Shown piece by piece: positions 20,547-28,718 of a stretch of DNA of 41,181 nt; the stretch's first letter is position 1, and every line of letters starts with the position of its first letter. Below the pieces are notes generated by a model. The model did no database searches. It was not told the DNA's origin and saw only the letters and a list, made by a program, of their open reading frames with translations. The DNA is from Herminiimonas sp. (GTDB lineage: Bacteria; Pseudomonadota; Gammaproteobacteria; Burkholderiales; Burkholderiaceae): positions 1 to 41,181 of the forward strand of contig JACMQD010000063.1 in assembly GCA_014377155.1 (NCBI GenBank), given 5' to 3'. A program made the translations under genes and the position numbers.

Positions 20547-20933
20547 ATGCGCCGCTTGTGTCTGTCGTCGACCTGTGCGCTTGCGGCCTGTGCAAGTACG
20601 GTATCTGACGATGGCGCGTTGCTGTTCCAAGCGCAAGCCCACGGCGAGCCGTTGATTGGGGCGAACTGTATCGTCAGTATTCTCGTCGGTAGCCGGCCGC
20701 TGGTTACGCCGGCGGCGGTATCGACTAGCGCTCAAGGCGGAGATTTGCGCGTGATCTGCAACAAACCTGGTTTTCGAACTTCCGAGTACTGGTTTCGGGC
20801 CAATGCGATGCGCGGTACTGGCTCAAGCTTTGGCGTGGGCACCGGCCTTGGCAGTGGCGGGGGTTTTGGTGTGGGCCTCGGTGTCGGCATGCCAGCAATG
20901 CGGCCAGCGCACGATACCTGTCGCCTATCATGA
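20547..20933 (+). CDS. Small putative lipoprotein with Gly-rich tail; probable 3' frameshift
   Basis: The 128-residue reading frame begins nine bases after lpdA. It has a short lipoprotein-like signal with the lipobox LAAC (Cys15). A domain with GANCIVSI, VTPAAVS and LRVICNKPGF resembles small outer-membrane-associated lipoproteins of Burkholderiales that carry two conserved cysteines (recollection). A Gly/Val-rich stretch follows. The last 17 codons, from about 20883, look unlike the family. Shifting by one base near 20886-20892 gives instead a plausible end with YLSPIMIDMNPS and a TAG at 20951-20953. The gene may therefore be broken, or the sequence may contain an error. Function is unknown. 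Confidence 0.55.
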   Translation: MRRLCLSSTCALAACASTVSDDGALLFQAQAHGEPLIGANCIVSILVGSRPLVTPAAVSTSAQGGDLRVICNKPGFRTSEYWFRANAMRGTGSSFGVGTGLGSGGGFGVGLGVGMPAMRPAHDTCRLS

Positions 20934-21003
20934 TCGACATGAATCCATCATAGCCGTCATGGCTTTCGATCATGGGCCTTATGGTCAGTAAAACTGAGTT
21001 CCA

Positions 21004-21029
21004 GGCGAGCGAAAGCTCGCCGTTTTTTT
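21004..21029 (+). terminator. Rho-independent terminator after the lpdA unit
   Basis: GGCGAGC and GCTCGCC form a perfect 7-bp stem closed by a GAAA tetraloop. One G and seven T (21023-21029) follow. It ends the sucA-odhB-lpdA-lipoprotein unit before zapE. Confidence 0.93.
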
Positions 21030-21077
21030 GATGCGGCTACTGCCGCATTGTGTCAATTTAAAAGGTAGGTCGAGCAT

Positions 21078-22175
21078 ATGAACGTTCGGGAATATTATGA
21101 GCACGCTTTGACGCAACGCGGCTTTAGCGCCGACGATGCGCAACGCGCCGCCGTCGAGCGTTTGCAGCAGGCCTACGACGAATGGGTAGCATTCAAGGCA
21201 AAGCGTTCCAGCACTTTCAAGCGCTTTATCAACCGGCCTGACGTGCCCCGCGGTGTCTATTTGTGGGGCGGCGTCGGCCGCGGCAAGTCGTTTTTGATGG
21301 ATAGTTTTTATCTGGTGGTGCCCGTGGTGCGCAAGACGCGCGTGCACTTCCATGAATTCATGCGAAATATCCACCGCCAGCTGGACGACTTGAAAGGCGT
21401 AGCCGACCCGCTCGATGAAGTGGCGCGCCGCATTGCAAAGAAGTACAGGCTGATCTGCTTCGATGAGTTTCACGTGTCCGACATCGCGGATGCAATGATC
21501 CTGTATAACTTGCTGACCGCTTTGTTCGCTAACGGCGTCTCGTTCATCATGACCTCCAACTATGCGCCCTCCGCGTTGTATCCGGATGGATTGCATCGGG
21601 ATCGCATGTTGCCGACCATTGCGTTGCTCGAAGAAATGCTCGACGTGATGAATGTCGACGCCGGAACCGATTACCGCAAGCGGGCGCTCGACCAGGTCCA
21701 CGCCTATCATGCGCCGCTGTCGGCCGAGGCCGACCGGGCATTACGCGCGGCCTATGCTCGGATTGCAGATACCGCGGACGAAGAGGCGTTGATCCGCATC
21801 GAGTCGCGTGAAATCAAGGCCTTGCGTCGTGCAGGCAGCATCGTATGGTTCGATTTCGCGACCCTGTGTGGCGGTCCTCGCTCGCAAAACGACTATCTCG
21901 AAATCGCCAGCCGGTTTCATACAGTGATCCTGTCGGGCGTGCCTAAGATGTCTGCCGCGATGTCGTCCGAGGCGCGGCGATTTACCTGGCTGATCGATGT
22001 CTTCTATGATCACAAGGTCAAGTTGCTGATGTCGGCCGAAGCAGCACCCGAGGAACTCTACACTGCAGGCACGCTATCGAATGAATTTCATCGTACCGTA
22101 TCGAGGATCATCGAAATGCAGTCAGCCGAGTACATGCAATCAGAGCGACGCGACGCGGTCGGCGATCTCGCTTGA
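21078..22175 (+). CDS. zapE: Cell division protein ZapE (AFG1-like ATPase)
   Basis: P-loop ATPase reported in E. coli to associate with the Z-ring and destabilise FtsZ polymers. The 365-residue protein has Walker A GGVGRGKS (64-71), Walker B-like CFDEFHVSDIADA, and the sensor-type segment FIMTSNYAP. These are all characteristic of the AFG1/ZapE family and place it in the cytosol at the membrane. AGGTAGG lies upstream of the ATG at 21078. It follows a strong terminator and so has its own promoter. The link with neighbouring lpdA is common in beta-proteobacteria but functionally unexplained. Confidence 0.93.
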   Translation: MNVREYYEHALTQRGFSADDAQRAAVERLQQAYDEWVAFKAKRSSTFKRFINRPDVPRGVYLWGGVGRGKSFLMDSFYLVVPVVRKTRVHFHEFMRNIHRQLDDLKGVADPLDEVARRIAKKYRLICFDEFHVSDIADAMILYNLLTALFANGVSFIMTSNYAPSALYPDGLHRDRMLPTIALLEEMLDVMNVDAGTDYRKRALDQVHAYHAPLSAEADRALRAAYARIADTADEEALIRIESREIKALRRAGSIVWFDFATLCGGPRSQNDYLEIASRFHTVILSGVPKMSAAMSSEARRFTWLIDVFYDHKVKLLMSAEAAPEELYTAGTLSNEFHRTVSRIIEMQSAEYMQSERRDAVGDLA

Positions 22176-22244
22176 GCGCCCGGTGGTCCGCTTCACGGCC
22201 TTGGGCGTCGATCAGTATGCGCCTACAACATGAAAAAGGATGAC

Positions 22245-22988
22245 ATGATGCGTTGTGGATTTGACTGGCTAATACAGCGGTTTGGCGTGGTCGTCATGTT
22301 GGCGTCGACGGCGATGGTGCCTGCGGCGTCGGCCCAGCCTGCGATGCCGTCGGCAGGCGTACTCGATGGCGGTGCGACGCCGACCGGACCAGCGGCGATA
22401 CCGTCGACCGCAAGCGCCGACACGATACTGGCCGAAGCAGCCGCAGAAAGGGTGACCACCGAAAAGCGCTACGCAGATGCGGAGCGCGCCTGCCAACTGA
22501 AGTTTTTGGTCAACCGCTGCATGGACGAAGCCAAAGAGCGCCGGCGACTTACCTTGTCGACGCTACGTGCGCGAGAAGTGGAAGCCAATCTTTTCAAGCG
22601 ACGCGAGCGGGTGGCAGAGCGCGACCGTGCACTGGAAGACGCCCGTGCAAAGGACGCTGGTGCCCCGCCGAGGCCGATTTCGGCCCGTTCGGAGAAGTCC
22701 ACCGAGCAGGTAGCCGAAAAGACAAGTCCGGCAACTCTGCCGTCTTTGTCAAAGAACCGGCCCAAACCTGCAGAACCGCAACCGCGCAAGAAATCGGGCG
22801 GTGACGCCGGTCATTTGCGCAACGTCGATGGCGCCGCCGAGGCCGCCAAGCGTGCGGACAAGACTGCGGCGTTCGAAGCCAAGGCCCGCAAGTCGGCAGA
22901 GCGTTTGCGGGAACTGGAAGCACGCCGTATCGAAAAGGCGGCCGGTAACAAGGCGAAGCTGGACAAGGAAGCAACGAGCACGCGTTAA
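22245..22988 (+). CDS. Secreted Ala/Arg/Lys-rich coiled-coil protein of unknown function
   Basis: About 247 residues. A Sec signal (hydrophobic core VVVMLASTAMV, cleavage near ASA/Q) and a Pro/Ala/Gly-rich linker come first. A helical region follows with ERACQLKFLVNRCMDEA (two cysteines nine apart) and many Arg/Glu heptad-like positions. A basic Pro-rich linker and a second Ala/Lys/Arg-rich helix end it. I recall similar periplasmic proteins in Burkholderiales sharing the CxxxFxVNxC pattern; none has a known role to me. AAAAAGGA overlaps the first in-frame ATG (22230) and suits the ATGs at 22245 or 22248, so I use 22245. It runs toward the PP2C gene. Confidence 0.7.
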   Translation: MMRCGFDWLIQRFGVVVMLASTAMVPAASAQPAMPSAGVLDGGATPTGPAAIPSTASADTILAEAAAERVTTEKRYADAERACQLKFLVNRCMDEAKERRRLTLSTLRAREVEANLFKRRERVAERDRALEDARAKDAGAPPRPISARSEKSTEQVAEKTSPATLPSLSKNRPKPAEPQPRKKSGGDAGHLRNVDGAAEAAKRADKTAAFEAKARKSAERLRELEARRIEKAAGNKAKLDKEATSTR

Positions 22989-22993
22989 GCGGT

Positions 22994-23021
22994 CGCAGCG
23001 GGATGGCGTCCCGGGTCTGCG
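22994..23021. terminator. Possible terminator hairpin between convergent genes
   Basis: CGCAG-CGGGA pairs with TCCCG and CTGCG around loop TGGCG, with a GGT bulge. A second small hairpin AAGGG-TAGT-CCCTT lies at 23024-23037. No clear T run on either strand, so factor-independent termination is uncertain. Confidence 0.35.
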
Positions 23022-23042
23022 CTAAGGGTAGTCCCTTCCTTG

Positions 23043-23849
23043 TCAGACCGCGCGACGCATTTTTTGTGCTTTGTAATCCTTGGTTTCTTTGACAGGCGCC
23101 ACCAGTTTGATGATCGCCAGCGTACAGTTGTCGGCTTTTTTTCCAACGGCACGTTCGCGCGCCTTGTTGATCAGCATCTCGGACGCCTTGCGCGGGGAAT
23201 TCATGGCGATCGACGCGCCGAGCTCGGACGACGACAGGTAGTGCCAGAGCCCATCCGAACAAAGCAGAAACGCGTCGCCGGCTTTCAGGCCGTCGTAGCG
23301 TTTCGTTGTGACGAACAATTTTTTAGTCGTGCCGCCGATGACATTGACCAGAAGGTTGGACAATTTGTGATTGGCTGCCTCGGCCCGGGTGATCTGGCCA
23401 TCGAGTACGAGTTTTTCGACAAACGAATGATCGATGGTACGGTCGGCCAGATTCGGGCCGGAAAACCGGTACAGGCGCGAATCGCCCACATGTGCCCAGA
23501 CTGCCGTACCATCTGGCGTCAGCACCAGGATGACCATCGTGCTGTGCGGTTCTTTTTCAGACGAGATCGCGCTGAGCTGGATAACGGTATGCACCTCGCG
23601 CGCAATTGCTTCGAGCATCGTTTCGATCTGATCGGTCAGTGGCGAAAAACCCTCGAAATTCTGTTGTGCCGTACGCATGACTTGTTCGGCAGCCATCGCG
23701 CCACCGCTCAAGCCGCCCATGCCGTCTGCCAGCACGGCCATCATGTATCCAGGCGCTTTCGGCGCGACGAACAGCGCGGTGCGATCCTGTTGTTCGGAAC
23801 GGTCGCCGATGTGTTGTCCGGTTGCTGCTTCGATCTTGTATTGGCTCAT
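23043..23849 (-). CDS. PP2C-family Ser/Thr protein phosphatase
   Basis: Metal-dependent protein phosphatase of 268 residues with the bacterial PP2C motifs. These are RSEQQD (D22), ADGMGG (D42, G43) for the two-metal centre, LLCSDGLW, and a C-terminal DNCTLAI. No membrane segment or extra domain is seen, so it is cytosolic, like Stp/PrpC. No Ser/Thr kinase gene lies in the window, so its partner is elsewhere. The ATG at 23849 has no clear Shine-Dalgarno sequence. It is divergent from the YdcH-like gene across 224 bases. Confidence 0.9.
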   Translation of the reverse strand: MSQYKIEAATGQHIGDRSEQQDRTALFVAPKAPGYMMAVLADGMGGLSGGAMAAEQVMRTAQQNFEGFSPLTDQIETMLEAIAREVHTVIQLSAISSEKEPHSTMVILVLTPDGTAVWAHVGDSRLYRFSGPNLADRTIDHSFVEKLVLDGQITRAEAANHKLSNLLVNVIGGTTKKLFVTTKRYDGLKAGDAFLLCSDGLWHYLSSSELGASIAMNSPRKASEMLINKARERAVGKKADNCTLAIIKLVAPVKETKDYKAQKMRRAV

Positions 23850-24073
23850 GCGTCAGGGTAGATTAAACTGCGTGTTAGCAATAAATATTCCGCTATCACC
23901 AATACCATATGTATCGGCCGAAACCCAGTATTTACGTATTCTGAATTGTAAGAACTTTTAACACTTGGTGATAGTTGTTTTTTTAGATCAGTTACGGAGC
24001 GGGGCGCAGGCTGCAGCGTTCGCTTCCTGGTGACTGTAACGATCCCGGATAATCGGAACATAGGCCTGACGAC

Positions 24074-24280
24074 ATGACCATGAGCTCTACCCAAGACATA
24101 CAGCGTCGCATCGTTGAATTAGAAGTCGAACACCGTGATCTGGATTCGGTCATCGATCTGCTGATTCTGGACGTGCGACATGAGGAACTGCAGTTGCGCC
24201 GCCTCAAAAAACGCAAGTTGCAGTTGAAAGACCATATTACGCTTCTGAAAATGCAGCTCATTCCCGACATACCGGCATGA
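24074..24280 (+). CDS. YdcH-like (DUF465) small coiled-coil protein
   Basis: A 68-residue helical protein with the DUF465 pattern: VEHRDLDSVID, then EELQLRRLKKRKLQLKD, then a LIPDIPA end. The heptad-like Leu/Ile spacing suggests a helical hairpin. Function is not known for the family. ATG codons at 24074 and 24080 are both possible; the first is used. It precedes the helicase gene by 46 bases and may share its transcript. Confidence 0.85.
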   Translation: MTMSSTQDIQRRIVELEVEHRDLDSVIDLLILDVRHEELQLRRLKKRKLQLKDHITLLKMQLIPDIPA

Positions 24281-24326
24281 AGCCTGTCGGCGCGCGTCGA
24301 TGCGCTGCGCATTTTGAGCACGACCT

Positions 24327-26384
24327 TTGCACGCATCCTACCTGCCTACTATTTTGACCGACGACTCTACTGCAGCAGACACATCCGGTACACACGATGC
24401 CGATATCGACCGCCTGTTCGGCGCTGGCGGACCTTTGGGCGGCGCAGTCGGCGGTTATCGTCCGCGCCATGCCCAGACCGAAATGGCCAAGGCCGTGGCC
24501 GACGCCATTACCGGACAGACCACGCTGATCGCCGAGGCCGGTACCGGCACCGGCAAGACCTTTGCTTATCTGGTGCCGGCGCTGCTATGGGGCGGCAAAG
24601 TAATCGTCTCGACCGGCACCAAGAACTTGCAGGACCAGCTTTTCTTGCGCGATATCCCGACCGTGCGGCGTGCATTGAATGCGCCGGTGTCGGTCGCCCT
24701 GCTCAAGGGACGCGCCAATTACATCTGCCATTTTCACCTTGAACGGACCCTGCAGAATGGCCGGTTGACCTCGCGCGACGATGTCGGCCACCTCCGTGAA
24801 ATTTCCCGCTTCATCAAAACCACCTCATCGGGCGACAAGGCCGAACTGTCCAAGGTGCCCGAAAACGCCCAAATATGGAATCTGGTGACGTCGACCCGCG
24901 ACACCTGCCTCGGCGCCGAGTGCCAGTATTATCAGGACTGTTTCGTCATGAAGGCGCGCAAGGAAGCGCAGCAGGCCGATGTCGTGGTGGTCAATCATCA
25001 TCTGTTCTTTGCCGATGTGGCGCTGAAGGACAGCGGCGTGGCCGAATTGCTGCCATCGGCCAATACGATCATCTTCGACGAAGCGCACCAGTTGCCCGAG
25101 ACGGCTACGCTGTTCTTCGGTGACACGGTGTCGACCTCGCAGATCATGGAACTCTGTCGCGACGTGCTGGCCGAGGGTCTCTCGCATGCGCGCGACGGTG
25201 CAGCGTGGGCCAGCGTAGTGGGCAGTGTGGAGCGCGCATCGCGCGACTTGCGTCTGGCCTTTCCGCAGGATTTCGTGCGTCTGGCGGTGCACCAGATCGC
25301 GTCGTCGAGCGTATTTTTTTCGGCGCTCGACACCTTGAAGTCGGAACTCGATGGCATGACCAAGACGCTCGAAGCGCAGGCCGAGCGCGCAGAGACGCTG
25401 GAGCAGTGCCGGGTGCGCGCCATCGAACTCGGCGTGCGCCTGGCGGCGTGGAATGCGCCCGGTGCCGCCAAGCCGAAGGACGCCGAGGGCGCCGACGATC
25501 GCGTGTTGTGGGTTGAAGCTTTCTCCACGTCGCTACAGCTGCACATGACGCCGCTGTCGATCGCACCGATCTTCAACAAGCAGCGCGAAGGCACGCCGCG
25601 TGCGTGGATCTTCACCTCGGCCACGCTAGCGGTAAAGAACGATTTCACGCATTACACTTCGCAGATGGGTTTGTGGAATGAACCGTCCAAGTCCTGGGCA
25701 AGTCCGTTCGAATATGCCACTCAGGGCCTGCTGTACGTTCCCGCAGGTCTGCCGCAACCGAATTCACCCGAATACACTGATGCCGTCATCGACATGGCGT
25801 TACCAATCATCGAGGCCGCAGGCGGTCGGGCTTTCCTGCTTTGCACCACCATCCGCGCCGTCAATCGTGCCGCCGAACGCCTGCGCGACGAATTCGAAAA
25901 GCGCAAGCTGCCTTTTCCGTTGATGGTGCAGGGCGAAGCCGGCCGCACTGAATTGCTCGACCGGTTCCGCGCGGCGGGTAATGCGGTGCTGATCGGCAGC
26001 CAGAGTTTCTGGGAGGGGGTCGACGTGCGCGGCGATGCGTTGTCTTTGGTGATTATCGACAAGTTGCCGTTTTCGCCGCCCGACGATCCGGTGCTGGCGG
26101 CGCGTATCGAGGCCATGGAAAAGAAGGGTTTGAACGGTTTCATGCACCATCAGTTGCCCGAGGCGATCATCAACCTGAAACAAGGGGCAGGGCGGCTGAT
26201 TCGCGACGAAACCGACCGTGGCGTGCTGATGATCTGCGATCCGCGGCTTATTTCCAAGCCTTACGGAAAACGCATCTGGCAGAGCCTGCCGACATTCAAG
26301 CGGACACGCGACGTTGAAGAAGTTCTGGCCTTCTTTGCCGAGGAACCGGTCGATGCCGTGAATGCGGGGGATCTGGATGGCTGA
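24327..26384 (+). CDS. DinG/YoaA-family ATP-dependent DNA helicase
   Basis: XPD-like superfamily 2 helicase, probably 5'-3', used in DNA repair or to resolve unusual structures (family knowledge). Walker A is in AEAGTGTGKT and the DEAH box in FDEAHQLPE. Four iron-sulfur-type cysteines lie between them (one in NYICHFH, three in the DTCLGAECQYYQDC region). The C-terminal part has GSQSFWEGVDV and GAGRLIRDETDRG. The size (up to 685 residues) and ending fit YoaA more than E. coli DinG. No ATG lies between the upstream stop (24315) and the conserved region: TTG at 24327 is taken as start, with TTG 24354 as an alternative. The last 8 bases overlap the PilZ gene. Confidence 0.88.
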   Translation: MHASYLPTILTDDSTAADTSGTHDADIDRLFGAGGPLGGAVGGYRPRHAQTEMAKAVADAITGQTTLIAEAGTGTGKTFAYLVPALLWGGKVIVSTGTKNLQDQLFLRDIPTVRRALNAPVSVALLKGRANYICHFHLERTLQNGRLTSRDDVGHLREISRFIKTTSSGDKAELSKVPENAQIWNLVTSTRDTCLGAECQYYQDCFVMKARKEAQQADVVVVNHHLFFADVALKDSGVAELLPSANTIIFDEAHQLPETATLFFGDTVSTSQIMELCRDVLAEGLSHARDGAAWASVVGSVERASRDLRLAFPQDFVRLAVHQIASSSVFFSALDTLKSELDGMTKTLEAQAERAETLEQCRVRAIELGVRLAAWNAPGAAKPKDAEGADDRVLWVEAFSTSLQLHMTPLSIAPIFNKQREGTPRAWIFTSATLAVKNDFTHYTSQMGLWNEPSKSWASPFEYATQGLLYVPAGLPQPNSPEYTDAVIDMALPIIEAAGGRAFLLCTTIRAVNRAAERLRDEFEKRKLPFPLMVQGEAGRTELLDRFRAAGNAVLIGSQSFWEGVDVRGDALSLVIIDKLPFSPPDDPVLAARIEAMEKKGLNGFMHHQLPEAIINLKQGAGRLIRDETDRGVLMICDPRLISKPYGKRIWQSLPTFKRTRDVEEVLAFFAEEPVDAVNAGDLDG

Positions 26385-27291
26385 TCTGGTTTCGCTGGTT
26401 CCGGTACGCGCGACAGAAATGGCGCTCGGCAAGCCATTGCCGTGGCCGGTCTATGATTGGCACGGCAAGCTTTTGCTCGCCTCCGGTTTCATTGTCGAGA
26501 ACCAATCTCAGCTCGACGGTCTGATCGAAAACGGATTTTTTCATGACACCAGGTGGGACCCGCAGGTAAAGCCGTCGGCAAGCGAGGCGCCAGCAAAATC
26601 CGGTACAACGGCAGCCGCGGCCGCGGCGGCGTCCGATGCCAAGGAAGTCATGATCGATATGGACGACGTGCGCTGGTCGGTCGGCGAGACGTTGTACCTG
26701 CAATTGCACGGTAATCCGACGGTGCGCTATACCGTACGCATGATCGGCTACGTCAAGAACAAGACCGTATTCGTGACAGCGCCCAGCGTCGATGGCAAGT
26801 TCGAATTCATCCGCGAGGGGCAGACCTTCGTGGTGCGCGCGTTTTCCGGAAAGAAAGCGTATGCGTTCATTGCGTCAGCCGTCAAAGCCGTGCACACACC
26901 GCACCCGTATTTGCATCTTTCCTATCCAAAACAGGTCCGCTGCAGCATCGTGCGCAAGGGCGCACGCGCCTCTGTCAAGATCATTGCCTCGGTCACGCTC
27001 GGCATGCCGGAGCAAACGGCTGCCGCCGTACTGACCGACATGAGCGTGGGCGGCGCGTCGGGTATTCTCAAAGAAGTGCTGGGTGCCAAAGGCGACGAAG
27101 GCAAAGTGGTATTCAAGGTGCGTGCGGCCGACAATGAGGAATACCTGACGCTGAAAGCGGTATTGCGTTCGCTTACACCGTCCGAGAACGGCGACGGCTT
27201 CCGGCACGGTTTCGAGTTCATCGATGTTTCGATGCGCGATCGCTTGATCCTGTCGGCATTCGTGCATCAGACGCTGGTCGAAAGCGACTAA
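26377..27291 (+). CDS. PilZ-domain c-di-GMP-binding protein (YcgR-like architecture)
   Basis: A 304-residue cytosolic protein. An N-terminal region (1-65) containing GKPLPWPVYDWHGKLLL is followed by an Ala-rich linker and a YcgR-N-like beta domain (about 90-180). The C-terminal PilZ domain has both c-di-GMP contacts: RKGAR (R193, R197) and DMSVGG (D221, S223, G226). Such proteins turn c-di-GMP level into changes in motility or attachment. The start at 26377 lies inside the helicase end (8-base overlap) with GGGGG upstream, so translation is coupled. An HD-GYP phosphodiesterase gene follows 42 bases later, which supports a c-di-GMP role. Confidence 0.88.
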   Translation: MADLVSLVPVRATEMALGKPLPWPVYDWHGKLLLASGFIVENQSQLDGLIENGFFHDTRWDPQVKPSASEAPAKSGTTAAAAAAASDAKEVMIDMDDVRWSVGETLYLQLHGNPTVRYTVRMIGYVKNKTVFVTAPSVDGKFEFIREGQTFVVRAFSGKKAYAFIASAVKAVHTPHPYLHLSYPKQVRCSIVRKGARASVKIIASVTLGMPEQTAAAVLTDMSVGGASGILKEVLGAKGDEGKVVFKVRAADNEEYLTLKAVLRSLTPSENGDGFRHGFEFIDVSMRDRLILSAFVHQTLVESD

Positions 27292-27333
27292 CGAAATGTC
27301 AAAGGTTCTCTTGCCCTACATTATGGATAGGCG

Positions 27334-28554
27334 ATGTTAAAACGAATCAGCGTTACCCAATTGCGTGCGGGTATGCATCTTCATGAACTGTGCGGTTCGT
27401 GGCTCGACAATCCGTTCTGGCGGTCTGCGGTCAAGCTCGACAATCCCGAGGACCTGGCGCGCATTCATCGAAGTGGCATCCTGGAAGCATGGATCGACAC
27501 CGACAAAGGGCTCGATGTCGCTGATGACGACGGCGACGTTACGGTCGCTTATGTGCCAGTGCCAGTGCCGGCGGCCAATGCTCTGGCGCCGGCGCTGCCG
27601 GTCATCGTCAATCGCGTTTCTTTCGAAGAGGAACTGGCGCGCGCCGCAAAGATATGCGGTACTGCCAGGCGTGCCGTCATGTCGATGTTCGACGACACTC
27701 GTATGGGCAAGGCGCTCGATGCGGACAGCGTGCGACCGCTGATCGATGACATGACCCTGTCGATTGCGCGCAACCCGGGAGCGCTGATCGGCCTGGCTCG
27801 CCTGAAGACCAAAGACGACTACACCTACATGCATTCGGTCGCGGTCGGTGCGTTGATGATTTCGCTGGCGCGACAACTGGGTTTGAACGACAGCCAGACC
27901 CGTGATGCCGGCATGGCCGGTCTGCTGCACGACATCGGCAAAATGGCGGTGCCGCCGCGTATTCTTGACAAGCCGGGCGTGCTTACCGATGCAGAGTTCA
28001 CGATCGTGAAGTCGCATCCTGTGGCGGGCCACAAAATATTGAGCGAAGGCAGCGGTATCCCCGCGATTGCCCTCGATGTCTGCCTGCACCATCATGAAAA
28101 AGTGAGCGGCGCGGGCTATCCGCACGGTCTCGCAGGCGACGCTATCAGTCTGTTTTCGAAAATGGGTGCGGTGTGCGATGTGTATGACGCGGTCACATCG
28201 AACCGGCCCTACAAGAACGGCTGGTGTCCGGCCGAAGCGATCGGCAAAATGTCGGAATGGTCTGGTCATTTTGACAAAACCGTTTTTCAGGCTTTTGTCA
28301 AAAGCATCGGTATTTATCCGGTTGGTTCACTGGTCAGGCTGGAATCAGGACGCCTTGGCATCGTCATCGAGCAGACGGAAAAATCGCTGCTGTCTCCGCG
28401 CGTCAAAATCTTTTTTTCGACGAAATCGCTGAGCTACATTTCACCTGAAGTGCTCGATCTCGCGGCACCCGGCCGGCAGGACAAGATCGTCTCGCGCGAG
28501 GACGGTGCGAAATGGGGGTTGCGTAATACCGACGAATTCTGGCTGCCGCACTGA
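27334..28554 (+). CDS. HD-GYP c-di-GMP phosphodiesterase with DUF3391 N-terminus
   Basis: A 406-residue enzyme predicted to hydrolyse c-di-GMP. The N-terminal DUF3391 domain (about 1-105, starting with ISVTQLRAGMHL) is a common partner of HD-GYP in Proteobacteria. The HD-GYP domain (about 160-330) keeps the full catalytic set: HDIGK with H199-D200, and HHEKVSGAGYP (H253-P263). It should therefore be active, unlike degenerate members. No membrane helix is seen. GGATAGG precedes the ATG. It forms a pair with the PilZ gene. The next gene is convergent. Confidence 0.93.
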   Translation: MLKRISVTQLRAGMHLHELCGSWLDNPFWRSAVKLDNPEDLARIHRSGILEAWIDTDKGLDVADDDGDVTVAYVPVPVPAANALAPALPVIVNRVSFEEELARAAKICGTARRAVMSMFDDTRMGKALDADSVRPLIDDMTLSIARNPGALIGLARLKTKDDYTYMHSVAVGALMISLARQLGLNDSQTRDAGMAGLLHDIGKMAVPPRILDKPGVLTDAEFTIVKSHPVAGHKILSEGSGIPAIALDVCLHHHEKVSGAGYPHGLAGDAISLFSKMGAVCDVYDAVTSNRPYKNGWCPAEAIGKMSEWSGHFDKTVFQAFVKSIGIYPVGSLVRLESGRLGIVIEQTEKSLLSPRVKIFFSTKSLSYISPEVLDLAAPGRQDKIVSREDGAKWGLRNTDEFWLPH

Positions 28555-28718
28555 GGTGTCGCACGTGCTACGTCGTTGAGCCTGCAGCGACCTGCCGAAA
28601 GCTAGCGAACGTCCAGTGCGCCGAAAACCAATAGTCGATGACCCGGTTTGACTGGGCACGCGCTTCGCGACGCCAGGCGTGTGGTGTGCAACCATGACCG
28701 GCAAGTCGAGTCCGCGGA

